NCBI RefSeq assembly: GCF_019263585.2
Contig: NZ_JADQDF010000001.1
Coordinates: 1,426,001-1,490,000 of the forward strand
Length of the DNA: 64,000 bases
Direction of reading: 5' to 3'
Source: Pseudonocardia oceani
Lineage (GTDB): Bacteria > Actinomycetota > Actinomycetes > Mycobacteriales > Pseudonocardiaceae
Shown here: piece by piece, positions 36,840 through 45,116 of the stretch
Numbering within the stretch: the first letter of the stretch is position 1
How the letters are laid out: each line of letters starts with the position of its first letter
Notes under the pieces: model-generated
Told to the model about the DNA's origin: nothing
The model's input: only the letters and a program-made list of their open reading frames with translations
Databases searched by the model: none
Program-made: the position numbers and the translations under genes

Positions 36840-37992
36840 TCTGGGCCACGCCGTCGAGCTCGTCGGTGACGAACCGGCGGCCGGCGGCGGCGAGCGCGGC
36901 CCGGCGCGGCGGGTCGTCGAGCAGCGCGCGCACCGCCGCGGTGAACGCGGCGGGCCCGTCGGCGACGAGCAGGTGCTCGCCGTCGCGCCAGTGCAGCCCC
37001 CGCGCGCCCACCGGTGTCGTGACGACGGGCAGCCCGGCCGCCATCGCCTCGATCATCTTGATGTTGATGCCGGCGCCGTTGCGGACCGGGTTGACGAACA
37101 CGTCCGCGGCGGCGAGGTGCGAGGCCACCTCCGGGGCGTCGACGGTGACGCGCGCGCCCGCTGCCTCCAGCTCGGCCACCAGCGCCGCGGGGGCGCGCCT
37201 GCCGACGACGTGCAGCTCGGCGTCGGGCCGGCGCAGGCCGGGCCAGCAGTGCCGGGCGAACCAGGCGATGCCGTCGGCGTTGTTGGCGTTGTCCAGTGCG
37301 CCCAGGAACAGCACCGTGCCGCCGGGCTCGGTGCCCGGCGCGCGGGTGGCGGCCTCCTGCGGCGGCAGGAACGGCGGCACGTGGATCACCGGCGTCGAGG
37401 TGGCGGCGGCGCGCACGGCGGCCTCCTCCTCGGCGATCTCGGCGAACACCGCGATCCGCGGCGCGGCGTGCACGGCGGCCTCCGCGCGCCGCAGCTTCCA
37501 GGCCTCCGCGGCGTAGGGCAGGTTGCGGGGGAAGCGGGAGCTGCGGGCGAGCTGGTCGAAGTACGCCGACTCGACGTTGTGCGGGCGCACGACCGCCGGG
37601 ACGTCGAGCGCCTCGGCCAGGGCGACGGCCAGGTGCGCCACCCGGAAGCTGACGGCGAGCACCGCGGTGAAGCCCTCGCCGCGCAGGCCCTCGGCCAGCC
37701 CGGCGGGCAGCGGGCGCGACGCGAACAGGTACGGCGTGAGCGAGAGGTGCGACAGCGGGCCGGTGCGCCGCGGGATCGCCGTCACCACGGCGCCGGGCAG
37801 CGCCGCGCGGTGCGCCGCGAGCTCCGCGTCGTCGACGCCGGGCACGAGGACGTGCAGCGCGACCCCCGCCGCCAGCGCCGCGCGCAGTTGGTTGAGCGAC
37901 TCCACGCGGCCGCCCGCGTCGGCCGGGACGAAGGCCTCCTCGGCGATCGCGAGCCAGCGCTGTCCTCGGGTGTCCGGAGCGTCGGGGTGCAC
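36805..37992 (-). CDS. Glycosyltransferase family 4
   Basis: A 395-residue GT-B transferase. It shows RWLAIAEEAFVPADAGGRVE at the N-terminus, VVRPHNVESAYF in the acceptor half, then VLFLGALDNANNADGI, LHVVGRRAP, and the donor region VNPVRNGAGINIKMIEAMAAGLPVV with Lys and the second Glu. The GTG at 37992 has AGGAT 8 nt upstream; earlier in-frame codons overlap the promoter region of the divergent Wzz-like gene. It converges on the other GT4 gene with a 35-bp overlap. Confidence 0.87.
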   Translation of the reverse strand: MHPDAPDTRGQRWLAIAEEAFVPADAGGRVESLNQLRAALAAGVALHVLVPGVDDAELAAHRAALPGAVVTAIPRRTGPLSHLSLTPYLFASRPLPAGLAEGLRGEGFTAVLAVSFRVAHLAVALAEALDVPAVVRPHNVESAYFDQLARSSRFPRNLPYAAEAWKLRRAEAAVHAAPRIAVFAEIAEEEAAVRAAATSTPVIHVPPFLPPQEAATRAPGTEPGGTVLFLGALDNANNADGIAWFARHCWPGLRRPDAELHVVGRRAPAALVAELEAAGARVTVDAPEVASHLAAADVFVNPVRNGAGINIKMIEAMAAGLPVVTTPVGARGLHWRDGEHLLVADGPAAFTAAVRALLDDPPRRAALAAAGRRFVTDELDGVAQIRRLVGALPAR

Positions 37993-38177
37993 GGCGCCAT
38001 CCTGCCGAGCACCGTCCGGGGGCCGCCTTCGGGTGACGACCGTCGGAGCGGCGAGCACGGTTGGTTAGTATGGCGGCCGACCGACGCCTGATCACGCGGA
38101 TCGACGGTCACCCCGTCGTCACGGGATCCGCCCGGTCGATCCCCGGCGCCGGGCCCGTCACGCCCGAAGGAGCTCCT

Positions 38178-39695
38178 GTGCCCGACGTCCCGCTCGACTC
38201 GACCTCCGAGCGCACGAGATCGGGGGTTCTGGCGACGGTTCGCACTCACGCGACCGCGATCGCCATCGGTCTCGTCGCCGGCGCGGTCGTCGGCTACGTC
38301 GGCTCCCAGTTCCTGCCCACCGAGTACACGGCCACCTCGACGATCTTCTTCGAGGCCAACGGCCCGTTCAGCCCGGACCAGGGTGGCGGCGGTGACGACG
38401 CCGTGCGGTTCGTCGCCAACCAGGCGGCGCTCGTGCTCACCACCGACGTGCTGCAACCCGCGGCCGACGCCGTGGCCGTCCCCATCGATGACGTCCGCGA
38501 GAGCGTCACCGCGGTGGCCGGCACCGACACCAGCGACGTCACGATCACCGCGGTCGCGCCCGCCGCCGAGCAGGCGCAGGCGATCGCCGACGCCGTCGCG
38601 AACTCCTACCGGACGGTCGCGGGCCAGCGGGTCACCGCCGAGGCCGACGCCGCCGTCGCCGCGGTCACCGACGCCCCGGGCGGCGCCGCGGCCGCGGCCG
38701 CCGCCGACGGAGCCACCGCGAGCGCGATCCGGCTGCGCGCCGCCGCCTACGGCGACGGCGTCTCCGCGATCGAGCCGGCGATCCTGCCCGAGACCGCCTC
38801 GGCCCCGCTGCCCCTGCAGAACGCCCTGATCGGCGGCCTGATCGGGCTGTTCCTGGTCACCGGCGTCAATCTGCTGCGCGACCAGCGCAAGGCCGGCACC
38901 GCCTCGGTCGCCGACCTCGACCTCATGCTCGGCGCGCCGCTGCTCTCCCGCTACCCGGCGCCCGGCTCGCGGGCGATCTCCGACCTGGTCAACGCCGACT
39001 CCAACTCCGACCGCTTCCGCGCGGCCAACGACGTGCTCACCGCGATCGACGTGCGCCTCGAGGGAATCCGGCGCCCGAGCGTGCTGTTCCTGAGCTGGCA
39101 GAACCACCTCTCCACCACCGCGCTCACCGTGTCGGTGTCGCTGGCCGCCGCCCGCGAGGGCCGCCCGGTCGTGCTCGTCGACGGCGGCGGCAAGGAGCGG
39201 GGCATCTCCTCGCTCACCGACGTCAGCCCCGGTCGTGGCCTGGAGGGCCTGGCCAACCTGGCCACCCCGATCAGCGCCTCGCTGCGCACGTGGCGCGTCG
39301 CGAAGGCCGAGCTCGGCGTCGTCCCGCTCAGCGACTGGTCCCCCACGCCCACGAGCGCCGCGGCCCGTCCGCAGGTGCTGCGCGCGGCGATGGAGCGGCT
39401 GCGCGAGAGCTCGGTGCTCAACCTCGTCGACGGCCCGCCGCTGACCGAGCGCTCGCTGGGCCTCGCGCTCGGCCGCGGCGTCGACGGCGTGGTGCTCGTC
39501 CTCGACGAGGACACCTCCGTCGACGACGCCCAGGAGATGGGCCGCCGCATCGGCATCGCCGGGATCTCCGCCATCGGGTACGTGCTGGTGCGCGCCCCGC
39601 GCCGCCGCCTGCGCGAGAGCGACCGCTCCGGCGGGCGCGGCGAGAGCGCCTACGAGAGCGACATGGTCGTCGAGGAGGACCGCGCGCGTGCCTGA
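38178..39695 (+). CDS. Wzz-like chain-length protein with a degenerate BY-kinase/CpsD-type domain
   Basis: A 505-residue inner-membrane protein. Two membrane helices (about 22-45 and 213-235) flank a periplasmic Wzz domain with PTEYTATSTIFFEANGPF. After the second helix comes a cytoplasmic domain of the CpsD/BY-kinase P-loop type. Its Walker A position reads LSWQNHLSTTALTVSVSLA near residue 305, without the GxxxxGK[ST] lysine, and Walker A' reads VVLVDGG. The Tyr-rich C-terminal tail is reduced to one Tyr. It probably sets chain length without kinase activity. GAAGGAG is 5 nt before the GTG start. It overlaps the Wzy-like gene by 8 bp. Confidence 0.85.
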   Translation: MPDVPLDSTSERTRSGVLATVRTHATAIAIGLVAGAVVGYVGSQFLPTEYTATSTIFFEANGPFSPDQGGGGDDAVRFVANQAALVLTTDVLQPAADAVAVPIDDVRESVTAVAGTDTSDVTITAVAPAAEQAQAIADAVANSYRTVAGQRVTAEADAAVAAVTDAPGGAAAAAAADGATASAIRLRAAAYGDGVSAIEPAILPETASAPLPLQNALIGGLIGLFLVTGVNLLRDQRKAGTASVADLDLMLGAPLLSRYPAPGSRAISDLVNADSNSDRFRAANDVLTAIDVRLEGIRRPSVLFLSWQNHLSTTALTVSVSLAAAREGRPVVLVDGGGKERGISSLTDVSPGRGLEGLANLATPISASLRTWRVAKAELGVVPLSDWSPTPTSAAARPQVLRAAMERLRESSVLNLVDGPPLTERSLGLALGRGVDGVVLVLDEDTSVDDAQEMGRRIGIAGISAIGYVLVRAPRRRLRESDRSGGRGESAYESDMVVEEDRARA

Positions 39696-41259
39696 GCGGC
39701 CGGGCGGCGACGGGGCGTTCCAGGGCGGCGGGTCGTTCGACGACTCGCGCACCCGGCTGCTGCCCGTCGTCGCACCCCGCGCCGGCTACGCCCCGCCTCG
39801 GCGCCTCGGCGCCCCGCCCCCGCAGCCGCGGCGCATCGCCCGGCTCGCCGAGCGCGTGCCGCTCGCGTCGGTCTACCTGCTGATCGTCACCATCACGCTG
39901 TTCCAGCGGTTCGTCGTGCCGGGCACCGTGGTGTCGGTCGCGCTGCCGGTCGCGTTCGTCGTGCTGGTCGGCCTGGCCGCGCGGGGGCAGCTCAAGGCCG
40001 ACGTCACCCGCGTCGCGCTCTACCTGGCGGCGGTCGCGGCCAGCCTGCTGTGCACCGTGGTGGTGTCGGCGGGCTCGGGTCCCGCGCCCTCGTTCACGTC
40101 GCTGCTGCTGCTGCTCGTCCTCTACATCCCGCTGTGCTTCCGGGTGAAGGACCGCCTGCGCGACCAGTTCCCGCGGGTCCTGGAGTTCTACCAGCGGATC
40201 ATGCTCGTGGGCGCGGTGTTCTGCGTCCTGCAGACGGCGATCCAGCTCGCGGGAGTGGGCTACGAGGACCTGTTCGACACCTACCTGCCTCCGACGCTGA
40301 TCTTCACCGAGTACAACACGACCTACCCGATCTACTACGGGTCGCCGATCCTCAAGGCCAACGGCTTCGTCTTCCTCGAGCCCAGCTTCGCGTCCCAGTT
40401 CCTGGCGATCGCGTTCATCGTGCAGCTCATGCTCGACGGGAAGCGCTGGGGCCGCCTCGCGCTGTTCGGCGCGGCGCTGCTCGCCACGGTGTCCGGCACC
40501 GGCATCGCGCTGCTCGGCGTCGGCCTGGTCGTCCTCGCCATCCGCCGCGGCGGCCGGTGGACGGCCCGCGCGATCACCGCCACGTTCGTCGTCGCGGTGG
40601 CCGTCAGCCTGACCCCGGTCGGCGCCCTGCTCGCCGAGCGCACCGGGGAGAGCTCGACGTCGGGCTCCAGCGGCAACGCGCGCTTCGTGGCGCCCTACGT
40701 CGTCATCGCCGACGCGATCGGCCGCGACGAGAGCGTGTTCCTGGTCGGGCGCGGGGCCGGCACCGTCGACTCCGACGTCGGCTTCTTCAACCCGCAGGGC
40801 CTGCTCGTCAACTACCCGGCGCTGCCGAAGTTCATCGGCGAGTACGGCGTGCCGACGGCGCTGGTGTTCCTCGCGTTCATCCTGACGGTGCTGCTGCGCA
40901 ACGTCCCGTCCCCCACGCTGGGGCTGATGGCCGCCACGGTCTACTTCGTGCTGTCCGGGAGCCTGCTGCAACCGCAGACGGTGTACCTGTGCTGGCTGCT
41001 GACGGGCCTGTTCGCCGCGGCCCGGGCGGGTGAGGTCGCGGGCAGGCGCGTGCGCCTGAGCTCGGCGGTCGAGCCGCCGCAGTGGCGCAGCCCCGCTCCC
41101 CCGCCCCAGGCGCACGCCCGGCCCGTGCCCGGCCCGCGCCTGGCCGCCTTCGACAACGCGCCCGACCGGACGATGGCGGTGCCCCTCGTGCGGCGCCCCG
41201 CGCAGCACGCCGGACCCCCTCCTCCCACCAACGGCCACCGCCCCACTCACCAGCGGTAG
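39688..41259 (+). CDS. Wzy/O-antigen ligase-like membrane protein
   Basis: A 523-residue protein with a Pro-rich cytoplasmic N-terminus of about 50 residues, roughly ten membrane helices from residue 60 to 450, and a Pro-rich cytoplasmic tail. A larger polar loop after NTTYPIYYGSPILKANGF with FLEPSFASQFLA, and the later loop RFVAPYVVIADAIGRDESVF, match the arrangement of polysaccharide polymerases/ligases. It probably polymerises flipped repeat units outside the membrane. It starts at a GTG overlapping the Wzz-like gene, a common pairing of polymerase and length regulator. Confidence 0.82.
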   Translation: MPERPGGDGAFQGGGSFDDSRTRLLPVVAPRAGYAPPRRLGAPPPQPRRIARLAERVPLASVYLLIVTITLFQRFVVPGTVVSVALPVAFVVLVGLAARGQLKADVTRVALYLAAVAASLLCTVVVSAGSGPAPSFTSLLLLLVLYIPLCFRVKDRLRDQFPRVLEFYQRIMLVGAVFCVLQTAIQLAGVGYEDLFDTYLPPTLIFTEYNTTYPIYYGSPILKANGFVFLEPSFASQFLAIAFIVQLMLDGKRWGRLALFGAALLATVSGTGIALLGVGLVVLAIRRGGRWTARAITATFVVAVAVSLTPVGALLAERTGESSTSGSSGNARFVAPYVVIADAIGRDESVFLVGRGAGTVDSDVGFFNPQGLLVNYPALPKFIGEYGVPTALVFLAFILTVLLRNVPSPTLGLMAATVYFVLSGSLLQPQTVYLCWLLTGLFAAARAGEVAGRRVRLSSAVEPPQWRSPAPPPQAHARPVPGPRLAAFDNAPDRTMAVPLVRRPAQHAGPPPPTNGHRPTHQR

Positions 41260-41446
41260 CCCCCTCATCCGGACGAGTGCCGGGTGCGGGCCCGGACGGG
41301 CGCGATGAGAGAGTGTCCGGGTCGATGCACGCGCGCCGGAACCCGACGAACCGGCACGAACCACGCGCTGCTCGATCCGAGCCGGTTCCACGGCAGGTAC
41401 GGACGGAGGTGGCGGTCCCGGTGAGCGCCACCGCGAACGGAGCGAC

Positions 41447-42421
41447 ATGACGACGGCCACGAGCCGCCCCCTGCGGGTCCTGCACCGGTCCTACGGCGGG
41501 GACAACGCGAAGCCACGCCCGGAGTACTACAGCAAGCTGCTGGCGCTGGCCGCGCTGCTGCGCGCGGCCGACGCGCTGGACGTCGCCCCGGAGCTCGTGT
41601 TCATCAACGACGGGCACATGCCCGACGAGCGGCTGCGCGTGATGGAGCGCTTCGGCGAGATCGTGCCGGTCCGCAGGGGCGGCAGCGACGCCAACTCCTA
41701 CCGCGAGATGCTCGCCGACGAGAACGCCCGCACCGGCGAGCCCGACGACCTGCTCTGGCTCGCCGAGGACGACTACCTCTACGTGCCCGACGCCCTGCGC
41801 CAGCTCGTCGCCGGTGCGGCCGCACTGCCCGGCGCCGACTACTTCACGCTCTACGGCTCGCGCGCGATCGACGTCGAGCGCAGCGGGCGCCACGCCATCA
41901 TCCGTCCGGAACCGGCCGCCGAGGGCACCGGGCAGTACGTCGAGGTCGGCGACGTGGCGTGGTACCGGGCCGCGTCCACGACCAGCACGTTCGGCATCAC
42001 GCGACGCGCCCTGTCCGATGACGTGCGGCTGCTGCGCCACTTCGCCCTCACCGGCGGCGCCTGGGACAGCGCGACCTGCAAGGCGATCCAGGGCTTCGCG
42101 CCCTTCTCCGGGCAGCGCCTGCGCCGCGACTTCCTCCCCTTCGGCGAGGTGCCGCCCGCCCGGTGGCCCAAGTCGATCGTGCGCGGCGCGCTGCGCGTGG
42201 CGTCGATCCCGGTGTCGATGCGCCGCCCGCAGCGGCGCCGCGCCCTCCTGGGCAGCGACCCCGAGCTGATCCTGCACATGGAGGCGCCGGACGATCCGCC
42301 GCGCCGGCTCAGCGCCCGCACCCAGAAGATCGACTGGGCGGCGGTCGCGGCGGAGACCGCGGAGTGGGCCAACGACCACGGGATCCCCGTCGTCATCCCG
42401 TCCGGGAGGCCCCGTGGCTGA
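41447..42421 (+). CDS. Uncharacterised 'RSYGGDN' family protein, probable glycosyltransferase-like (copy 2)
   Basis: A 324-residue cytoplasmic homologue of the gene at 34.5-35.4 kb. Shared landmarks are LRVLHRSYGGDNAKPRPEYY, LVFINDGHMP, LLWLAEDDYLYVPDALRQLV and AASTTSTFGIT. It differs by a longer middle section and a C-terminal extension. The EDDY motif after an ND motif again suggests a GT-A-like donor site. It has a GGAG 7 nt before the ATG and overlaps the aminotransferase gene by 8 bp, so it is likely made together with it. Confidence 0.75.
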   Translation: MTTATSRPLRVLHRSYGGDNAKPRPEYYSKLLALAALLRAADALDVAPELVFINDGHMPDERLRVMERFGEIVPVRRGGSDANSYREMLADENARTGEPDDLLWLAEDDYLYVPDALRQLVAGAAALPGADYFTLYGSRAIDVERSGRHAIIRPEPAAEGTGQYVEVGDVAWYRAASTTSTFGITRRALSDDVRLLRHFALTGGAWDSATCKAIQGFAPFSGQRLRRDFLPFGEVPPARWPKSIVRGALRVASIPVSMRRPQRRRALLGSDPELILHMEAPDDPPRRLSARTQKIDWAAVAAETAEWANDHGIPVVIPSGRPRG

Positions 42422-43559
42422 GCACGCACCCGTCCCGTTCCTGCGCCCGCAGCTGCCCCCGCTCACCGAGGTGCAGCGCTACTTCACCCTCGCCGAACAG
42501 GCCCGCTTCTACTCCAACGGCGGCCCGTGCGAGCGACTGCTGCGCGAGCGCCTGTCCGACTACCTCGACGGCGCCACCTGCATCCCGGTGAACAACGCCA
42601 CGAGCGGGATCATGGTCGCCGTGCTCGGGGCCGTGCACCACGCCGGCACCCGCGGCCGCGGCCTGGTGATCACGCCGTCGTACACGTTCGTCGCCACCGC
42701 AGGGTCGGTCGAGGCGCTGGGCTACCGCCCGCTGTTCGTCGACGTCGACCCCGACGGCTGGCAGATCGACCCCGACGCCCTGGAGCGCGCCCTGGCCGAG
42801 CACGGCGACGACGTCGCCGCGGTGCTCGCCACCCACACCTTCGGCACTCCCCCGCCCGCCGGGCTGGAGGACCGCTGGAGGGCCCTGTGCGCGACGCACG
42901 GCGTCCCGCTCGTCGTCGACACGGCGGCCGCTTTCGGCGCCGTCGACGAGGCCGGGGCCCGCACCGGCACCCGCACCGGCACCCACGTGTTCTCCTTCCA
43001 CGCCACGAAGCCGTTCGGCGTGGGCGAGGCCGGGATGGTCGCCACCCGCGACCCCGAGCTGGCCCGCCTGTTCGACGGCATCCGGCAGTTCGGCTTCGCC
43101 GAGGGCCGTGTCGCCTCGCTACCCGGGATCAACGCGAAGATGGACGAGCTGCACGCGGCCACCGCGCTGACGGTGCTCGACGGCTACGCCGACGTCCTCG
43201 CCGCCCGCCGCTCCACCGCCGGGTTCTACCGGCAGCACCTCGAGCCCGCGGGCTTCCGCTTCCAGACCGGCTCGCCCGGTGGCACGTGGCAGGCCGGCTA
43301 CCTGCAGGCCCCCGACCCCGCCGCCCGCGACGCCCTGCTGGTGGCCGGTCGCGAGGCGCAGGTCGGGATCACGGCGTACTACGAGCGCCCCCTGCACCAC
43401 CACCCCGCCTACGCCCACGGCCTGCGGGAGAACGCCCTGCCGGTGTCGGAGGCCCTGTCGACCTGCGCCCTGGCGCTGCCGATGGCCAACGACCTCACCG
43501 AGGTCGAGCGGGCGCGGGTGGTGGACGTGGTGCTGGCGACGGTCGGCGCCCCGGCCTGA
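42414..43559 (+). CDS. DegT/DnrJ/EryC1/StrS-family sugar aminotransferase
   Basis: A PLP-dependent fold-type I enzyme of 381 residues that usually transaminates a keto-NDP-sugar to an amino sugar. The PLP lysine is near residue 199 in FHATKPFGVGEAG, the PLP-ring Asp lies in VVDTAAAFGA, and VNNATSGIMVAV and TPSYTFVATAGSVEALG are family segments. The usual Gln/Glu after AAH is replaced by an AAA-F context (TAAAFG), which is uncommon but seen in the family. It starts at a GTG within the end of the RSYGGDN gene. The product sugar is unknown. Confidence 0.88.
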   Translation: MAEHAPVPFLRPQLPPLTEVQRYFTLAEQARFYSNGGPCERLLRERLSDYLDGATCIPVNNATSGIMVAVLGAVHHAGTRGRGLVITPSYTFVATAGSVEALGYRPLFVDVDPDGWQIDPDALERALAEHGDDVAAVLATHTFGTPPPAGLEDRWRALCATHGVPLVVDTAAAFGAVDEAGARTGTRTGTHVFSFHATKPFGVGEAGMVATRDPELARLFDGIRQFGFAEGRVASLPGINAKMDELHAATALTVLDGYADVLAARRSTAGFYRQHLEPAGFRFQTGSPGGTWQAGYLQAPDPAARDALLVAGREAQVGITAYYERPLHHHPAYAHGLRENALPVSEALSTCALALPMANDLTEVERARVVDVVLATVGAPA

Positions 43560-43563
43560 CGCT

Positions 43564-43591
43564 CCGCCCTCCGCCCTCCGCCCTCCGCCCC
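43564..43591. repeat. Four tandem copies of a 7-bp unit
   Basis: CCGCCCT is repeated with the last copy ending CCGCCCC, starting 5 bp after the aminotransferase stop and directly before the long palindrome. It is non-coding. Confidence 0.8.
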
Positions 43592-43596
43592 GAGGT

Positions 43597-43647
43597 TCAG
43601 GAAAGCCACGTTCACGCCCTCACAGGGCAGGAACGTGGCTTTCCTGA
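43597..43647. terminator. 17-bp perfect inverted repeat with an inner hairpin, between convergent genes
   Basis: TCAGGAAAGCCACGTTC at 43597-43613 is perfectly inverted at 43631-43647. Inside the loop GCCCT at 43616-43620 pairs with AGGGC at 43624-43628. It separates the converging aminotransferase and GH26-like genes and should act as a bidirectional terminator. The arm is less GC-rich than all other hairpins here, so it may be a mobile or dispersed repeat. Confidence 0.75.
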
Positions 43648-43685
43648 CGCCGGGCCGTGGCCGGGGGGCCCGGGCCAGCCGCCGC

Positions 43686-44933
43686 TCAGCCGCCCCAGAG
43701 GCTCCGGTACACCTCCGCCGACTGCGGGTTGGCCCCGTCGTCGAGCGTGGTGGAGAAGGCCGACTCGTTGAAGTACGTCTCGTACTCCATGACGTCGGCG
43801 CCGGCCAGGAACGTCTCGTGCATCTTCTCCATGTACAGCGGGTTGTCGCCGATGCCGGAGCTGATCACGCCCCACTCCGTGACCCCGACGCCCTTGCCGT
43901 GCGCCCGGGCGAAGTCGATGACCGAGCACAGGCCCTCGCTGGCGCGGCACTGCTCGTCGAACTCGGCGGCGCTGGTGGAGGTCGGGTAGTGGTCGTAGGG
44001 GTCGATGCCGACGACGTCGACGACGTCGTCGCCCGGGTAGGACTTCCAGGCGTCGCCGTCGGAGGTCTGGGAACCGTGGGCGTTCATGTTCCATTCGAAC
44101 CGCGCGTCCGGGGCGGTGGTGCGGACGGCCTGCACGACCTGGCGGTAGCACTGCTTCCACGCCGTGACGTCGGTGGCGCTCCACTCGAACCAGTCGCCGT
44201 TGAACTCCCAGGCGAGGCGCGTGTAGGCGTCGGTGCGGCCGGCGTCCGCCAGCGCGCTGCCGTAGTTGGCCCAGTGCGAGTCGTAGGCGCCGCCGGCGCA
44301 CTCCGACAGGCTGCCGCCCGAGCCCTCCGGCCAGAACGGCTGGGAGATGACGATGGCGTGCGGGGAGTCGGCCCAGGCGGACAGGATCCAGCTCGCGGAC
44401 TCGACCTCCTCCCACGACGAGCGGTCGGTGAAGCCGTGCACGACGTCGATCGGGCGGCCGCGGAAGCTCTCCCAGCGGTCGACCTCGCTCTGCGTGCCGA
44501 TGACCAGCCCGGAGCGCCACGGCAGGCCGCCGGGGGCGTTGCCGGCGACGCGGCGGCGGGTCGTGCCCGTGGCGGCCTGCTCCCCGGAACCCTCCGACGC
44601 GGCCTCCCCCGACCCCGAACCCGAACCCGACCCCGGTTCCTCGGTGGCCGGACCCGTGGCCTCGGGCTCCGCGCTGGGCGCGCTGTCGACGGCGGCGGGC
44701 GCGGCGAGCACCGGCGGCAGGTCGGGTGTGGGCGGGATCAGCGAGAGCAGGTCGGGCTGCGCGATCTCCGGGGGCACCGTGAGCTGGTCGACGACGTACA
44801 CGCCCGCGCACACCGCCGCGACCGCCATGACGACGCCCACCGGGAGCCACCGGCCACCGAACCCGCGCCGCGGCACCGGCGCGGCGGACCGGCGGTGCCT
44901 CGGCTCGATCGGGGGTGCCTCGGGAGCGCGCAT
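43686..44933 (-). CDS. Membrane-anchored GH26-like glycoside hydrolase
   Basis: A 415-residue protein with a basic N-terminus, one membrane helix at about 30-48, a Ser/Gly/Pro/Glu linker to about residue 130 and a catalytic barrel. Acid/base Glu near 243 in RLAWEFNGDW and nucleophile near 353 in VTEWGV match the spacing of GH26 mannanase-like enzymes, with SQPFWPEGSGG and GIDPYDHYP as supporting loops. It faces outward and so should act on extracellular polysaccharide. It is unrelated in detail to the three GH5-like paralogues. Confidence 0.83.
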   Translation of the reverse strand: MRAPEAPPIEPRHRRSAAPVPRRGFGGRWLPVGVVMAVAAVCAGVYVVDQLTVPPEIAQPDLLSLIPPTPDLPPVLAAPAAVDSAPSAEPEATGPATEEPGSGSGSGSGEAASEGSGEQAATGTTRRRVAGNAPGGLPWRSGLVIGTQSEVDRWESFRGRPIDVVHGFTDRSSWEEVESASWILSAWADSPHAIVISQPFWPEGSGGSLSECAGGAYDSHWANYGSALADAGRTDAYTRLAWEFNGDWFEWSATDVTAWKQCYRQVVQAVRTTAPDARFEWNMNAHGSQTSDGDAWKSYPGDDVVDVVGIDPYDHYPTSTSAAEFDEQCRASEGLCSVIDFARAHGKGVGVTEWGVISSGIGDNPLYMEKMHETFLAGADVMEYETYFNESAFSTTLDDGANPQSAEVYRSLWGG

Positions 44934-45116
44934 CTGTGACCTCGTGGTGGTTCGCGCCGGGCGGAGCGGGGGAGCGCACCCGGCAGGGCAGGACCGGGGG
45001 CGAACCTATCACCCGAAAGCGTGACGATCCGGATCACTCGGCCACCCACCGGCGTCTGCGCCGAGCGTGCGGGGAGCGTCGACGAAAGGATGGGCCGTCC
45101 GCAGTACGGTCCCCCG

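Noticed and set aside
38061..38177. ATG-started upstream extension of the Wzz-like protein
   Set aside because: The GTG at 38178 has an excellent GAAGGAG ribosome site, and the added residues look like non-coding sequence holding a TAGTAT promoter-like box at 38066-38071.
45022..45038. GTGA...TCAC pair around GATCCGGATC as a second Crp site
   Set aside because: The spacing between half-sites is 9 bp, not 6, so it does not fit the Crp pattern; only the small central palindrome is real.
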